Assembly: GCF_019192735.1 (NCBI RefSeq)
Contig: NZ_JAHTKP010000046.1
Span: 1 to 61,922, forward strand
DNA: 61,922 nucleotides
Source: Kitasatospora aureofaciens
GTDB taxonomy: Bacteria > Actinomycetota > Actinomycetes > Streptomycetales > Streptomycetaceae
Reading direction: 5' to 3'
In this document: in pieces, positions 9,340 to 16,906 of the stretch
Layout of the letters: the number at the start of each line of letters is the position of its first letter
Position numbering within the stretch: position 1 is the stretch's first letter
Made by a program: the position numbers and the translations under genes
Notes under the pieces: model-generated
Databases searched by the model: none
Told to the model about the DNA's origin: nothing
The model's input: only the letters and a program-made list of their open reading frames with translations

Positions 9340-10002
9340 TCACTGGTCGCCGTGCCCGTCGGCGCCGAGATAGGCGAGGACGGCCCGGACCCTGCGGTTG
9401 GTGTCGTCGTCGTTGGCGAGCCCGAGCTTGGCGAAGATCGTGGTCGTGTACTTGCTGATGGAGCCCTCGCTGAGGAAGAGCTGGTTCGCGATCGCCGTGT
9501 TGGAGAGCCCTTCGGCCATCAGCGCGAGGACCGAGCGCTCCCGTTCGGTGAGGGTGGCGAGGGGATCGGCCCGGTTGGGCCGGCCCAGCAGCTTGGCGAC
9601 GACCGTGGGGTCGAGCGCGGTGCCGCCGTCGGCGACGCGGTGGACCGCGTCCATGAACTGCCCGGCGTCCAGGACGCGGTCCTTGAGCTGGTAGCCGATG
9701 CCGCCGTGCCCGTCCGCGAGAAGCTCGCGCGCGTACAGCTGTTCCACGTGCTGCGAGAGGATCAGCACGGGCAGCCCGGGGATGGCCCGGCGGGCGGAGA
9801 GCGCGGCCTGGAGGCCTTCGTCGGAGAACGTCGGCGGCAGCCGGACGTCCACGATCGCCGCGTCCGGCCGGTGGCTGACCAGTGCGTCGAGCGTGTCCGG
9901 TCCCGTGTCGACGGCCGCGACGACGGTGTGGCCGTACGCCTCGACGAGGCGCACCAGCCCGTCGCGGAGCAGGAAGAGGTCTTCGGCTACGACAATTCGC
10001 AC
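9340..10002 (-). CDS. NarL/LuxR-family response regulator
   Basis: This 220-aa two-domain regulator starts at a GTG (10000-10002) that overlaps the end of the kinase gene by 16 bases, indicating translational coupling. The receiver domain has the acidic pair in VVAEDL, the phospho-acceptor Asp52 in IVDVRLPP and Lys107 in YQLKDR. The LuxR-type HTH (about 150-210) contains LTERERSVLALMAEGLSNTAIANQLFLSEGS. It should be phosphorylated by the adjacent kinase and bind short dyads near target promoters. The 16-bp palindromes upstream of 11312, 11979 and 16475 are candidate targets (inference). Confidence 0.95.
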   Translation of the reverse strand: MRIVVAEDLFLLRDGLVRLVEAYGHTVVAAVDTGPDTLDALVSHRPDAAIVDVRLPPTFSDEGLQAALSARRAIPGLPVLILSQHVEQLYARELLADGHGGIGYQLKDRVLDAGQFMDAVHRVADGGTALDPTVVAKLLGRPNRADPLATLTERERSVLALMAEGLSNTAIANQLFLSEGSISKYTTTIFAKLGLANDDDTNRRVRAVLAYLGADGHGDQ

Positions 10003-11312
10003 GGCACCGCCACAGTGATACGAGTGGGTCCTCCGGCCGGGCTTTCGATCTCCAGGCGTCCGCCGAAGGCTGTCATGCGGCGCTCGATGCCGCTCAGCCC
10101 GGACCCTGTGGATGCGGCGGCTCCGCCGATTCCGTCGTCGCTCACGGTAGCAGTGAGCGTCCGTGCCGCGTAGCTGAGTTCGACCTTGACCCGTTCGGCG
10201 CGGGAGTGCTTGGCGACGTTCGCCAGCAGTTCCGCGACGGAGAAGTAGACGGCCGACTCGACGGGCCGTTCGGGCCGCGCGGGCACCTGGCTGAGGACGT
10301 CGACCACCACGGAGGCGTCGAGGGCCAGGGCCCGGACGGCGTCGACCAGGCCGCGCTCGGCGAGGACGGGCGGGTTGATGCCGCGGACGAGCGAGCGCAG
10401 CTCGGCGAGCGCGGTGGCCGACGTGGCGCGGGCCTCGGCGAGGATCGCCTTCGCGGCCTCGGGGTTGGTGTCGACGAGCTGCTCGGCGGCGCCCATCGAC
10501 ATGCCCATGGCCACCAGCCGGGCCTGGGCCCCGTCGTGCAGGCCCCGCTCGATGCGTTCCAGTTCGGCGGCCTGGGTCTGGGTCAGGTCCGCGCGGATGG
10601 CCTCCAGTTCCTCCACCCGCCGCCCGAGCCGGGTGCTCGGGACCGGCCCGAGGAACCGGCGCGCCAGGGGGCCGAGGATCCGCCACGCGAAGGGGGCGCC
10701 GGCCAGGCCGGCAAGGATCACGGCGATGCCGTAGCCGGTGAGACCGGGCGTCAGCGCCATGTAGCCGCCGTAGCCGAGCGCGAGCAGCGGCAGGGCCGCG
10801 ACCGGCAGCACGGTGACCGAGGCGGCCAGGGCCCACAGTCCGTCCCAGTGCAGCTGCGGGTCGTGGAACCGGGCGTGCACCTTGGCACGGCGGCGGGCCT
10901 CCGACTCGGACTTGTGGTACTCGTGGCCGTCCCACCAGAAGCCCGTGGCCATCCTGGTGACCGGCGGGACCGGGCGGTAGGCCACCTGGATGTCCAGGTC
11001 CAGCCACTTCGCCGCGCACCGGCGCGCGGCCTTGGCGAGCGCCCGGCTGGTCAGCGGGTGCACGACCCAGAGGGACACGGCGACCCAGAGGACCACCACC
11101 AGGGTCTCCCCGAGGGTCGCCAGCGCGCGGACGGCCAGGGGGGCGGACAGGCCCTCGGACCAGGAGTAGGCCAGCGCGGAGCCCCCGACCGCGACGGGCA
11201 CCGCGACCAGGGCCATCACGCAGGTGAGCCCGGTCAGCACGACGGACCGGTACAGCCCGAGCCCGATCTCGATGCTCCACCGCAGGGGATTGCCTCCTGG
11301 AGGTGTCCTCAT
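9987..11312 (-). CDS. DesK/HisKA_3-type membrane sensor histidine kinase
   Basis: The chosen start is the ATG at 11312, with AAGGA seven bases upstream; an in-frame TTG at 11330 lacks a comparable site. The 441-aa protein has N-terminal hydrophobic segments at about 20-50 and 65-88 and again at about 160-210. These are followed by a coiled linker and a HisKA_3 dimerisation region with the phospho-accepting His259 in ERIERGLHDGAQARL. The C-terminal HATPase domain shows the N box (ELLANVAKHS), SDDGIGG and GSGLSGIERR. It is coupled to the response regulator downstream. The signal sensed is unknown. A very similar but shorter kinase lies at 16907-17872, suggesting an ancient duplication. Confidence 0.93.
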   Translation of the reverse strand: MRTPPGGNPLRWSIEIGLGLYRSVVLTGLTCVMALVAVPVAVGGSALAYSWSEGLSAPLAVRALATLGETLVVVLWVAVSLWVVHPLTSRALAKAARRCAAKWLDLDIQVAYRPVPPVTRMATGFWWDGHEYHKSESEARRRAKVHARFHDPQLHWDGLWALAASVTVLPVAALPLLALGYGGYMALTPGLTGYGIAVILAGLAGAPFAWRILGPLARRFLGPVPSTRLGRRVEELEAIRADLTQTQAAELERIERGLHDGAQARLVAMGMSMGAAEQLVDTNPEAAKAILAEARATSATALAELRSLVRGINPPVLAERGLVDAVRALALDASVVVDVLSQVPARPERPVESAVYFSVAELLANVAKHSRAERVKVELSYAARTLTATVSDDGIGGAAASTGSGLSGIERRMTAFGGRLEIESPAGGPTRITVAVPCELS

Positions 11313-11429
11313 CTGCCATTCCTTCCGCAATGGTGATCATTGTGTCAGCCGGGACTCGATCGCTGGCCGGTACCGCCGAACGTACGCCGGGCGGTCCCGC
11401 ACCGGGTACCCCGGTACGCCCCGCGGGCG

Positions 11430-11445
11430 GTGGGGCTAGCCCCAC
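11430..11445. promoter_or_regulatory. 16-bp perfect palindrome upstream of the kinase-regulator operon
   Basis: GTGGGGCTAGCCCCAC is a perfect palindrome about 118 nt upstream of the kinase start (about 100 nt from the alternative TTG). Near-identical 16-mers (14 of 16 bases) lie at 12062 and 16574. It is a candidate response-regulator operator, possibly autoregulatory. Confidence 0.6.
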
Positions 11446-11541
11446 TCGCGGCAGCCCACGGACACCACGTGTCCAGATGCCGAATGGCCGGATACCGAAG
11501 ACGGTCCGGCCATCTGAAGGGCAGAGCAGGTCCTCAGGACT

Positions 11542-11979
11542 TCACTTCTTGGGGAAGGCGGCGCTCAGCGCGGCACCGCGGGTGATGACGGCGACGCCGA
11601 TCATGGCCAGGGCGGACAGGCCCTGGATCACGGCGTACCACGCCGGGCAGAGACCGGGGATCAGGTCGACGCCGATGATCGCGATCGGCATGATCGTGGA
11701 GAGGGTGCGCACCCGGTCGAACGCCTTGTACGACCCCTGCGAAGCGCGGACGGTCATCCGGTGGATCAGCGGGGCGACCGCGAGCAGGATCGCTCCGCGG
11801 ATCCACATGAACGGGGTCGCCTCGTGGCCGGTGAACGCCATCACGGCAACCGTTCCGAGGACGATGGCGCTGACGGCACCGAAGAGCGTGATGCACTTCT
11901 TCACCGTGGCGAATGCCTCCTGGGTACGGGAGTCGCCGAGCTGCGCCGTCGCGGTCGTCATGTCGCTGGTGTTCGCCAT
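11542..11979 (-). CDS. Small four-helix membrane protein of unknown function
   Basis: The start ATG at 11979 has GGAGAAGG close upstream; longer readings lack such a site. The 145-aa protein has four likely membrane segments: LFGAVSAIVLGTVAVMAF, WIRGAILLAVAPLI, IMPIAIIGVDLI and YAVIQGLSALAMIGVAVI. I do not recognise a family. It is followed on the same strand, after about 230 nt, by the kinase-regulator pair, and both units carry the same 16-bp palindrome. It may therefore be an accessory sensor component or a target of that two-component system (inference). Confidence 0.8.
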   Translation of the reverse strand: MANTSDMTTATAQLGDSRTQEAFATVKKCITLFGAVSAIVLGTVAVMAFTGHEATPFMWIRGAILLAVAPLIHRMTVRASQGSYKAFDRVRTLSTIMPIAIIGVDLIPGLCPAWYAVIQGLSALAMIGVAVITRGAALSAAFPKK

Positions 11980-12061
11980 GGTCCTTCTCCATCCGTGTCG
12001 TTGTGGTACCGACACTACGGATCGCCCGGTCGGCCCGACATGGGTCTGGCCGTACGGGTGG

Positions 12062-12077
12062 GTGGGGCCAGACCCAC
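12062..12077. promoter_or_regulatory. Second copy of the 16-bp palindrome
   Basis: GTGGGGCCAGACCCAC matches 14 of 16 positions of the copy at 11430 and lies 83 nt upstream of the membrane-protein start at 11979. It is also the right arm of a larger inverted repeat: TGGGTCTGGCC at 12041-12051 pairs with GGCCAGACCCA at 12066-12076. Confidence 0.6.
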
Positions 12078-12111
12078 TCCTGGGCCGGTGGCCGGCTTCG
12101 GCGGTTCCAGT

Positions 12112-12120
12112 GTTCAACTG
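12112..12120 (+). promoter_or_regulatory. StrR/NovG-type half-site
   Basis: GTTCAACTG is an exact match to the left half of the StrR/NovG consensus GTTCRACTG-N11-CRGTYGAAC. No right half is found 11 bases on. It lies upstream of a possible -10 element (TACGAT, 12149-12154) and the 72-aa gene at 12290. A single half-site can occur by chance. Confidence 0.35.
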
Positions 12121-12168
12121 CCGCACGCCCCATGATGATTGGCGTTGTTACGATCCTGCGCAAGACCA

Positions 12169-12201
12169 GGGCCGGGTGCTCTCCCCCGTAGCACCCGGCC
12201 C
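12169..12201 (+). terminator. Strong hairpin in the leader of the 72-aa gene (attenuator or terminator)
   Basis: A perfect 12-bp stem (GGGCCGGGTGCT, 12169-12180; AGCACCCGGCCC, 12190-12201) is followed by TTCCCTTTT. It sits between two divergently oriented genes, so no upstream plus-strand gene needs terminating. A short frame 12132-12191 (19 codons) ends inside the hairpin. Attenuation is possible but unproven. Confidence 0.6.
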
Positions 12202-12289
12202 TTCCCTTTTCGGCGCGAAAGCTGCTGGTCGACCGGGGACGACAGGCCGGAGAAGAACAGGAACCCCAACCCCAGAAATGAGGGTGATC

Positions 12290-12508
12290 ATGAACGACAA
12301 CGGTGGACCCAACGTGTTCCTCGCCGGCGCCCCGGCGCTCACCGGTGCGGAGCAGCTGCGCTACGTGGCGGATCTCGATGCGGCCAAGGTGAAGGTCCCG
12401 CTCGGCAACCGCTACGAGCACTTCGAGGCCAGTACCGAGACCACTCTCGTCGACGACCGCGAGCTGCGGGTCTTCGTCTGGACCCACAGCACGTACGTGG
12501 CCGAGTGA
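12290..12508 (+). CDS. 72-aa small protein resembling the DUF5988 family
   Basis: ATG at 12290 is preceded by GAGGG; an in-frame ATG at 12278 is possible but has no good ribosome site. The protein contains the stretch VKVPLGNRYEHFE and ends RVFVWTHSTYVAE. From memory this resembles the uncharacterised actinobacterial DUF5988 family, often near biosynthetic clusters; no function is established to my knowledge. It has no membrane segment or signal peptide. Its leader contains a strong hairpin, and a good terminator follows it. Confidence 0.75.
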   Translation: MNDNGGPNVFLAGAPALTGAEQLRYVADLDAAKVKVPLGNRYEHFEASTETTLVDDRELRVFVWTHSTYVAE

Positions 12509-12563
12509 CCGAGTGACCGCGCGACCGGGGCAGCGGCCCCGGTCGCCGAACGACCCGCACACC

Positions 12564-12605
12564 GAAGCCGTGCACCGCCCGGGGCCCCGGACGGTGCACG
12601 GCTTC
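12564..12605 (+). terminator. Terminator after the 72-aa gene
   Basis: A 14-bp perfect stem (GAAGCCGTGCACCG at 12564-12577 with 12592-12605) encloses a nested CGGGGCCCCG palindrome, 55 nt after the stop codon. Confidence 0.8.
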
Positions 12606-12685
12606 CGGCGCCTTTCCTCGACGTTCGTCCTCCGTGGAGGAGGGCCTGCTCGGCCGGGCCGAGGAACAGCAGCCGAGGAACAGTA

Positions 12686-12730
12686 ACGGCCCCGCAACTG
12701 CCCAGACTCGCTGGGCCGTTGCGGGGCCGT
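12686..12730 (-). terminator. Terminator after the thioesterase gene
   Basis: A 13-bp outer stem (ACGGCCCCGCAAC, 12686-12698, with 12718-12730) and an inner CCCAG/CTGGG stem form a very stable hairpin 45 nt beyond the thioesterase stop on the minus strand. Confidence 0.8.
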
Positions 12731-12775
12731 GGGGGAGGAAGGCAGCGCCGGCGCCTCCCTGGCCGAGGCGGGCCG

Positions 12776-13543
12776 TCAGCCGGCGGTCCGAGCGCGTTCG
12801 TCCTGGAAGTGCTCGACGAGGACCTGCATGACTTCCTTGCTCCGGTCGCTGATGAAGAAGTGCCCGCCGTTGAACACGCGGAGGTCGAACGACCCCGTCG
12901 TGTGCCCGGCCCAGGCCTTCGCCTCGTCGAGGGTCGTCTTGGGGTCGTTGTCGCCGGTCAGCACGGTGATCGGGCAGTCCACGGTGACCTCGGGCGCACA
13001 GCGGTACCCCTCGACCGCCGTGTAGTCGGCCCGGAGCGCGGGCAGCGCGGCCCGCATCATCTCCTCGTCCCCGAGCAGGGCCGACGCGGTGCCGCTCAGC
13101 CGGCGCACCTCGGCCAGGATCGCGTCGTCACTGCGGAACGTGTTCTCCTCCCGGTACGTCGAAGGCGCGCGGCGCCCGGAGGCGAACAGCCGCACCGGGC
13201 CGTGCCCGTCGGCTTCGAGACGGCGGGTCAGCTCGAAGCCGATGACGGCCCCCATGCTGTGACCGAGGAAGGTGAGCGGGAGTTCCGGCTGGCGTCGGAG
13301 CACCTCGTAGAGGCGGTCGACGAGGACCGTCAGGTCGTCGATGGGCTGTTCCATCCGACGGTCCTGCCGTCCGGGGTACTGGATGGCGAGAACGTCGACA
13401 TCGGGGCTCAGTGCCGCCGAGACCGGAAGGTAGTAGGACGCCGAACCGCCCGCGTGCGGGAGGCAGACCAGCCGGGCGGCCGGGTTATCGGCAGGGTGAA
13501 AACGTCGGCACCACAGTTCATCTCCGGGCGAAGGCCGAGACAT
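12776..13543 (-). CDS. Type II thioesterase of a PKS/NRPS cluster
   Basis: The ATG at 13543 has GGAG five bases upstream; an in-frame ATG at 13564 has no visible ribosome site. The 255-aa alpha/beta hydrolase shows the oxyanion region CLPHAGGSASYY, the nucleophile motif GHSMG (Ser96), a late acidic residue in LTGDNDPKTT and the catalytic His in FNGGHFFI. Type II thioesterases release stalled or wrong acyl groups from carrier proteins in trans. The only modular PKS/NRPS without its own TE nearby is the one at 1-9245, so it probably serves that line; a role in product release cannot be excluded. The StrR-type site at 13651 lies upstream. Confidence 0.93.
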   Translation of the reverse strand: MSRPSPGDELWCRRFHPADNPAARLVCLPHAGGSASYYLPVSAALSPDVDVLAIQYPGRQDRRMEQPIDDLTVLVDRLYEVLRRQPELPLTFLGHSMGAVIGFELTRRLEADGHGPVRLFASGRRAPSTYREENTFRSDDAILAEVRRLSGTASALLGDEEMMRAALPALRADYTAVEGYRCAPEVTVDCPITVLTGDNDPKTTLDEAKAWAGHTTGSFDLRVFNGGHFFISDRSKEVMQVLVEHFQDERARTAG

Positions 13544-13650
13544 GCCACTCCAGAAGGTAGTCATATCGGATCGTTGAGAGAAGCCCGAACATAGCGAATT
13601 GCCGGAACGTCGGCAAGGAGATGGGGACGGGCCGCCGCCCGCGGATATCC

Positions 13651-13679
13651 GCTCAACTGTGAGAATGACGCAGTTGAAC
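13651..13679. promoter_or_regulatory. StrR/NovG-type activator binding site
   Basis: GCTCAACTG (13651-13659), an 11-base spacer and CAGTTGAAC (13671-13679) match the published consensus GTTCRACTG-N11-CRGTYGAAC at 17 of 18 defined positions with the exact spacing. It lies 108 nt upstream of the thioesterase start and 124 nt upstream of the 97-aa gene start, between these divergent genes. A StrR-like regulator is encoded at 14516. TTGCCG-N6-CGGCAA at 13599-13616 is a further dyad in the thioesterase promoter. Confidence 0.75.
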
Positions 13680-13802
13680 GGCGACCGGGCGGCGGTCCGG
13701 CTGGTATTCGTTTAAAGCGAGGGAGCGTGGCTGCCTGTTGCGTCGTCCCCATGATCCCGGTTACTGTTCCGAAATACGCGGCAACATTGAGAGGTGACGT
13801 AC

Positions 13803-14096
13803 GTGGGGCACAAGTTTTCCCTGGTCCTCAGTCGGGAGATCACCGACGAGGAATCGACGATCCTGCAGGATGCGGGTTTCGCCGGCGCGGCTTTCTCGAC
13901 CGATGCGCTTCCGACCGATGCGGAGGTCGCGGTCACGAGGATCGACTTCGACGATGATGCCGCACCCTCCCTGGCCGAGGCGATCGAGTCGGCTCTTGAG
14001 ACGGTGAAGACGGTCTCGGACCTCACCGTTCCCGGCCTCAGCGTCCCGGCCGTGCCGCAGGCACCGGCCGAGGAGGCTGCCGCCGAGGAGGCGTAG
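13803..14096 (+). CDS. 97-aa hypothetical protein
   Basis: The likely start is the GTG at 13803, giving MGHKFSLVLSREIT, with GAGAGG about nine bases upstream; an in-frame GTG at 13794 overlaps that site. The protein is acidic, with a predicted alpha/beta start (KFSLVLSREITDEE), a region PSLAEAIESALETVKTV and an Ala/Pro/Glu-rich tail. I recognise no domain. It is monocistronic, with a 17-bp-stem terminator after it, and is a likely target of the StrR-type site at 13651. Confidence 0.75.
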   Translation: MGHKFSLVLSREITDEESTILQDAGFAGAAFSTDALPTDAEVAVTRIDFDDDAAPSLAEAIESALETVKTVSDLTVPGLSVPAVPQAPAEEAAAEEA

Positions 14097-14142
14097 CCGT
14101 CCGTCGCGAGTTGACGGACCGCCAGGACGGCGGACTGCGCGA

Positions 14143-14205
14143 ACGCAGCGAAGCTCCGGTTGAAGGGTGACCTTTGAGGTCGCCCCGGCCGGAGCTTCGC
14201 TGCGT
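14143..14205 (+). terminator. Long-stem terminator
   Basis: A perfect 17-bp stem (14143-14159 with 14189-14205; core GCGAAGCTCCGG) with a 29-base loop lies 47 nt after the 97-aa gene and is followed by TTTCGG. Confidence 0.8.
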
Positions 14206-14289
14206 TTCGGTATCGCTGGGCGAGGCCGGCCGCTGCACCGGCTCGCGGCTCTCCGGGCGGCTCGGCGCCCGACACCCCAGTCCCCGTAC

Positions 14290-14302
14290 TAGGGGACCCC
14301 TA
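14290..14302. promoter_or_regulatory. 13-bp palindrome upstream of the StrR-like gene
   Basis: TAGGGGACCCCTA is a perfect odd palindrome 214 nt upstream of the regulator start. Its GGGG/CCCC half-sites resemble, but do not equal, the 16-bp palindromes nearby. Protein partner unknown. Confidence 0.4.
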
Positions 14303-14515
14303 AGACCGCGGGCGGCAGCTTCCAGGGCGGAGTGGGGGCTGTTAGCGTGCAGTTCCAGGTAATCCGATAAATGGCCTGAACAGCCATTGACTTACGGGGG
14401 TCGGTGCGACGTATCGGGCCGCCTTATCGGCTCTTCGGCTGCGGATCGAGCTGGAACGGGCAGCTTCAGCCTCACCGCTGCAAATAACTCGACGGGGTTG
14501 TCATGGGGGTGCAGT

Positions 14516-15517
14516 ATGGGCCTTTTGGCTCACAGTGTAATGCCGACCATAATTGATGATCACTGGGATGGCGGGCCGGAGATCGTTCCGGTTCCGATCA
14601 TGCAGATTCTGCCCGGTGATTCACCGCGCCTGAAAGGCGAGGACAAGGTCCACGTCCTGCGGCTGGCGGCGATCGAGAGTCCGCTGCCGCCGATTCTGGT
14701 CGACCGACGGACGATGCGGGTGATCGACGGAATCCATCGCCTGATGGCAGCCTCTCTCAAGGGGCTGAAGGTGATCGACGTCAGGTTCTTCGACGGCAGC
14801 CGCGAGGAGGCGTTCCTCAGGGCGGTCGAGGCGAACGTCGAACACGGTCTCCCCCTGTCGCAGGCCGATCGCACCGCGGCCGCGCTGCGGATCCTCAAGT
14901 CGCACCCCGCCATGTCGGATCGCGCCATCGCGAAGTCGACCGGCCTGGGGGCCAGGGCTGTCGCAGAACTGCGTCGCTCGTGCGACTCCGTGCCACCGTC
15001 GAACTTCCGCGTGGGGCGGGACGGCAAGGTCCGTCCGCTGAACGGCGCGACGGGGCGGCTGCGGGTGGCGGAGCTGATCAGGGAGAACCCGGAGGCTTCG
15101 CTGCGTCAGGTGGCCAGGTCGGCCGGCGTCTCGCCCGCGACGGCGCTCGATGTGCGCCGGCGGCTGGAGCGCGGTGATGAACCCGTCCCCTGTCAGAAGA
15201 ACACCGCCAGTGCCGCGGTGGAGTCCCCGAGGGATTCCCTTCCGGTCCAGACCCCGTCCGTGGTGGGGCCCCCTTCGACCGTCACGCTCGAAAAGCTCAT
15301 GCGCGATCCGTCGTTGCGGCAGAGCGAGTTGGGCCGGCGGCTGCTGCGGATGTTCAAGGAGAACGTGCTGGGCGCCAAGGACATGACGGACATCTGCGCC
15401 TCGGTGCCGTCGCACTGCATCGAGTTGATCATTCAGTTGTCCCGCCAGAACTCGCAGATCTGGGAGGACTTCGCCCACGAGCTGAACCGGCGGGCCCGGA
15501 TCGTGAGTCCCGAATAG
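14516..15517 (+). CDS. StrR/NovG-like ParB-fold pathway activator
   Basis: The 333-aa protein begins at ATG 14516; the ribosome site is weak (GGGGGT seven bases upstream). The N-terminal ParB-like region (about 22-115) shows LPGDSPRLKGEDKVHV, LPPILVDRRTMRVIDGIHRL and VRFFDGSREEAF, typical of the StrR/NovG/Bbr/Tei15 family. The first HTH is at about 131-155 (MSDRAIAKSTGLGARAV) and a second possible HTH at about 195-215 (LRQVARSAGVSPATALDV). The family activates antibiotic cluster genes by binding GTTCRACTG-N11-CRGTYGAAC, and one such site lies at 13651. No full site is seen before its own gene. It probably controls at least the thioesterase and the 97-aa gene (inference). Confidence 0.9.
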   Translation: MGLLAHSVMPTIIDDHWDGGPEIVPVPIMQILPGDSPRLKGEDKVHVLRLAAIESPLPPILVDRRTMRVIDGIHRLMAASLKGLKVIDVRFFDGSREEAFLRAVEANVEHGLPLSQADRTAAALRILKSHPAMSDRAIAKSTGLGARAVAELRRSCDSVPPSNFRVGRDGKVRPLNGATGRLRVAELIRENPEASLRQVARSAGVSPATALDVRRRLERGDEPVPCQKNTASAAVESPRDSLPVQTPSVVGPPSTVTLEKLMRDPSLRQSELGRRLLRMFKENVLGAKDMTDICASVPSHCIELIIQLSRQNSQIWEDFAHELNRRARIVSPE

Positions 15518-15569
15518 GGGCGACCCGGCTCGGGTGGGGCCGAGCCGGCATTCCGAGGGGTGCGGTGGT

Positions 15570-16475
15570 CTACGAGGGGGCGGAGCGCCTGCCGATCAGG
15601 GCGAGGAACGCGTCCAGCGCGGCCTGGTCGACGCGGAGGTTCCCGGCCGTGATCCGGTGATGCGCCAGCACGGAGGTGACCTCGCTCAGCGCGTTGTCGT
15701 TGCCGGTCACCACGACGTGGCCACCTTGACGGTTGACACCGCTCACGCCGGGCAACTGCGCCAGAAGGTCATGGTTGAACGGCGCGGAGGGGCGGAACTG
15801 GATCCGCTGCCCGCTCCGGACGCGCTCCAGCAGCCTGGCCGGCGTATCGGTGACGGCAACACGGCCCTTGTCCATCAGCGCGATCCGGTCGCACAGCCGC
15901 TCGGCCTCCTCCCATAAGTCGGTGACCAGCACAATGGTGACGCCACTGGCGCGGACGGCTTCGATCAGTTCCCAGGTGTCCTGCCGGGACTGCGGGTCCA
16001 GCCCGGTGGTCAGCTCGTCGAACACCGCCACCTGCGGGTTTCCGGCCTGTGCCAGAACAGCGGCAAGAAGCTGATCCCGCCCTCCGGACCGGCTGTCGCA
16101 CCCGCTCCCGGTGGTGAGCCCGAGCGCGTCCATGAGCTGCCGCCAGTGGGCGGGGTCGCGATAGAAGGAGCTGTAGAGCGAGAGCGCCTCCGCGATCTGC
16201 AGACGGTCGGGTGCCCGGCCGTTCTGCAGCCGGGCATCGATCTGCTGCGTGATCTCGGCCCGCTCCAGCCGGGGATCGCAGCCGAGCACGGTGATCCGGC
16301 CGCCGTCCCGGTTCCGCAGCCCCTCGATGCATTCCACGATCGTGGTCTTGCCCGCACCGCTGGGCCCGAGAATCCCGAAGATCTCGCCTTCCTCGACGGT
16401 GAAGGACACATCATCGACTGCCACGAGGTCACCGTATGTTTTGTGCAGGTTCTGCACGTCAATCACCACGGACAT
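15570..16475 (-). CDS. Orphan ABC transporter ATPase with degenerate motifs
   Basis: ATG at 16475 has GGACAAAGG directly upstream. The 301-aa protein is a drug-exporter-type (DrrA-like) nucleotide-binding protein with Walker A GPSGAGKT and Walker B VAVFDEL. Other motifs are altered: the LSGGQ signature is RSGGR, the Pro after DE is Leu, and the H-loop His is Asp (VLVTDLWEEAE). The C-terminal domain after residue 220 is typical of this class. No permease gene is adjacent on either side. It may work with a distant permease, have a non-transport role, or be decaying. The 16-bp palindrome lies 99 nt upstream, linking it to the two-component operon. Confidence 0.88.
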   Translation of the reverse strand: MSVVIDVQNLHKTYGDLVAVDDVSFTVEEGEIFGILGPSGAGKTTIVECIEGLRNRDGGRITVLGCDPRLERAEITQQIDARLQNGRAPDRLQIAEALSLYSSFYRDPAHWRQLMDALGLTTGSGCDSRSGGRDQLLAAVLAQAGNPQVAVFDELTTGLDPQSRQDTWELIEAVRASGVTIVLVTDLWEEAERLCDRIALMDKGRVAVTDTPARLLERVRSGQRIQFRPSAPFNHDLLAQLPGVSGVNRQGGHVVVTGNDNALSEVTSVLAHHRITAGNLRVDQAALDAFLALIGRRSAPS

Positions 16476-16573
16476 CCTTTGTCCTTTCGACTGCCTGTCA
16501 GCTGCGGCGTCTTCCACCTGGAAAAGGTACGGTCTGGCCACCCTGCCAGCCACCCCGCTATGCCCCATGCGCA

Positions 16574-16589
16574 GTGGGCCTACCCCCAC
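16574..16589. promoter_or_regulatory. Third copy of the 16-bp palindrome
   Basis: GTGGGCCTACCCCCAC matches the copy at 11430 at 14 of 16 positions and lies 99 nt upstream of the ABC ATPase start, about the same distance as in the other two genes. Confidence 0.6.
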
Positions 16590-16795
16590 CCGATTTCCGT
16601 AGGCCGCGCGTGTTCGATTTTCAGACGCGAATTAATATCGCACCGAATGATCGATTCCGGGCACAAGTTGGCGATCGAATCGGGTGTGAGCCGCATGGTC
16701 GGTATGACCGTCCTGCGATCGGACGCCTTGTGTCGATAGCGTGATCGAGAACCCCTGACTGTTTGGCAGGTACCCCTCATTGGTGGGCGGCGTGC

Positions 16796-16823
16796 ATAGG
16801 GGGTGGGGTGGCCCGACCCCTAT
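16796..16823. promoter_or_regulatory. Related G-run/C-run dyad upstream of the second kinase
   Basis: ATAGGGG at 16796 and CCCCTAT ending at 16823 bracket GGGTGGGG and CCCGACCC in an imperfect dyad, 84 nt upstream of the kinase start. It resembles the other palindromes in composition and position but not base by base. Confidence 0.4.
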
Positions 16824-16906
16824 GGGGTGCGCAAGTGGATTCTGCCCTCTGCTCGCGCGCCCTACTGTCGAGGAGGAATCACCCTGGACCGACCGCCGGA
16901 GGTGCC

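Noticed and set aside
16609..16660. StrR-like site near GTTCGATTTTCAGACGCGAAT
   Set aside because: Only a partial half-site and no correctly spaced second half.
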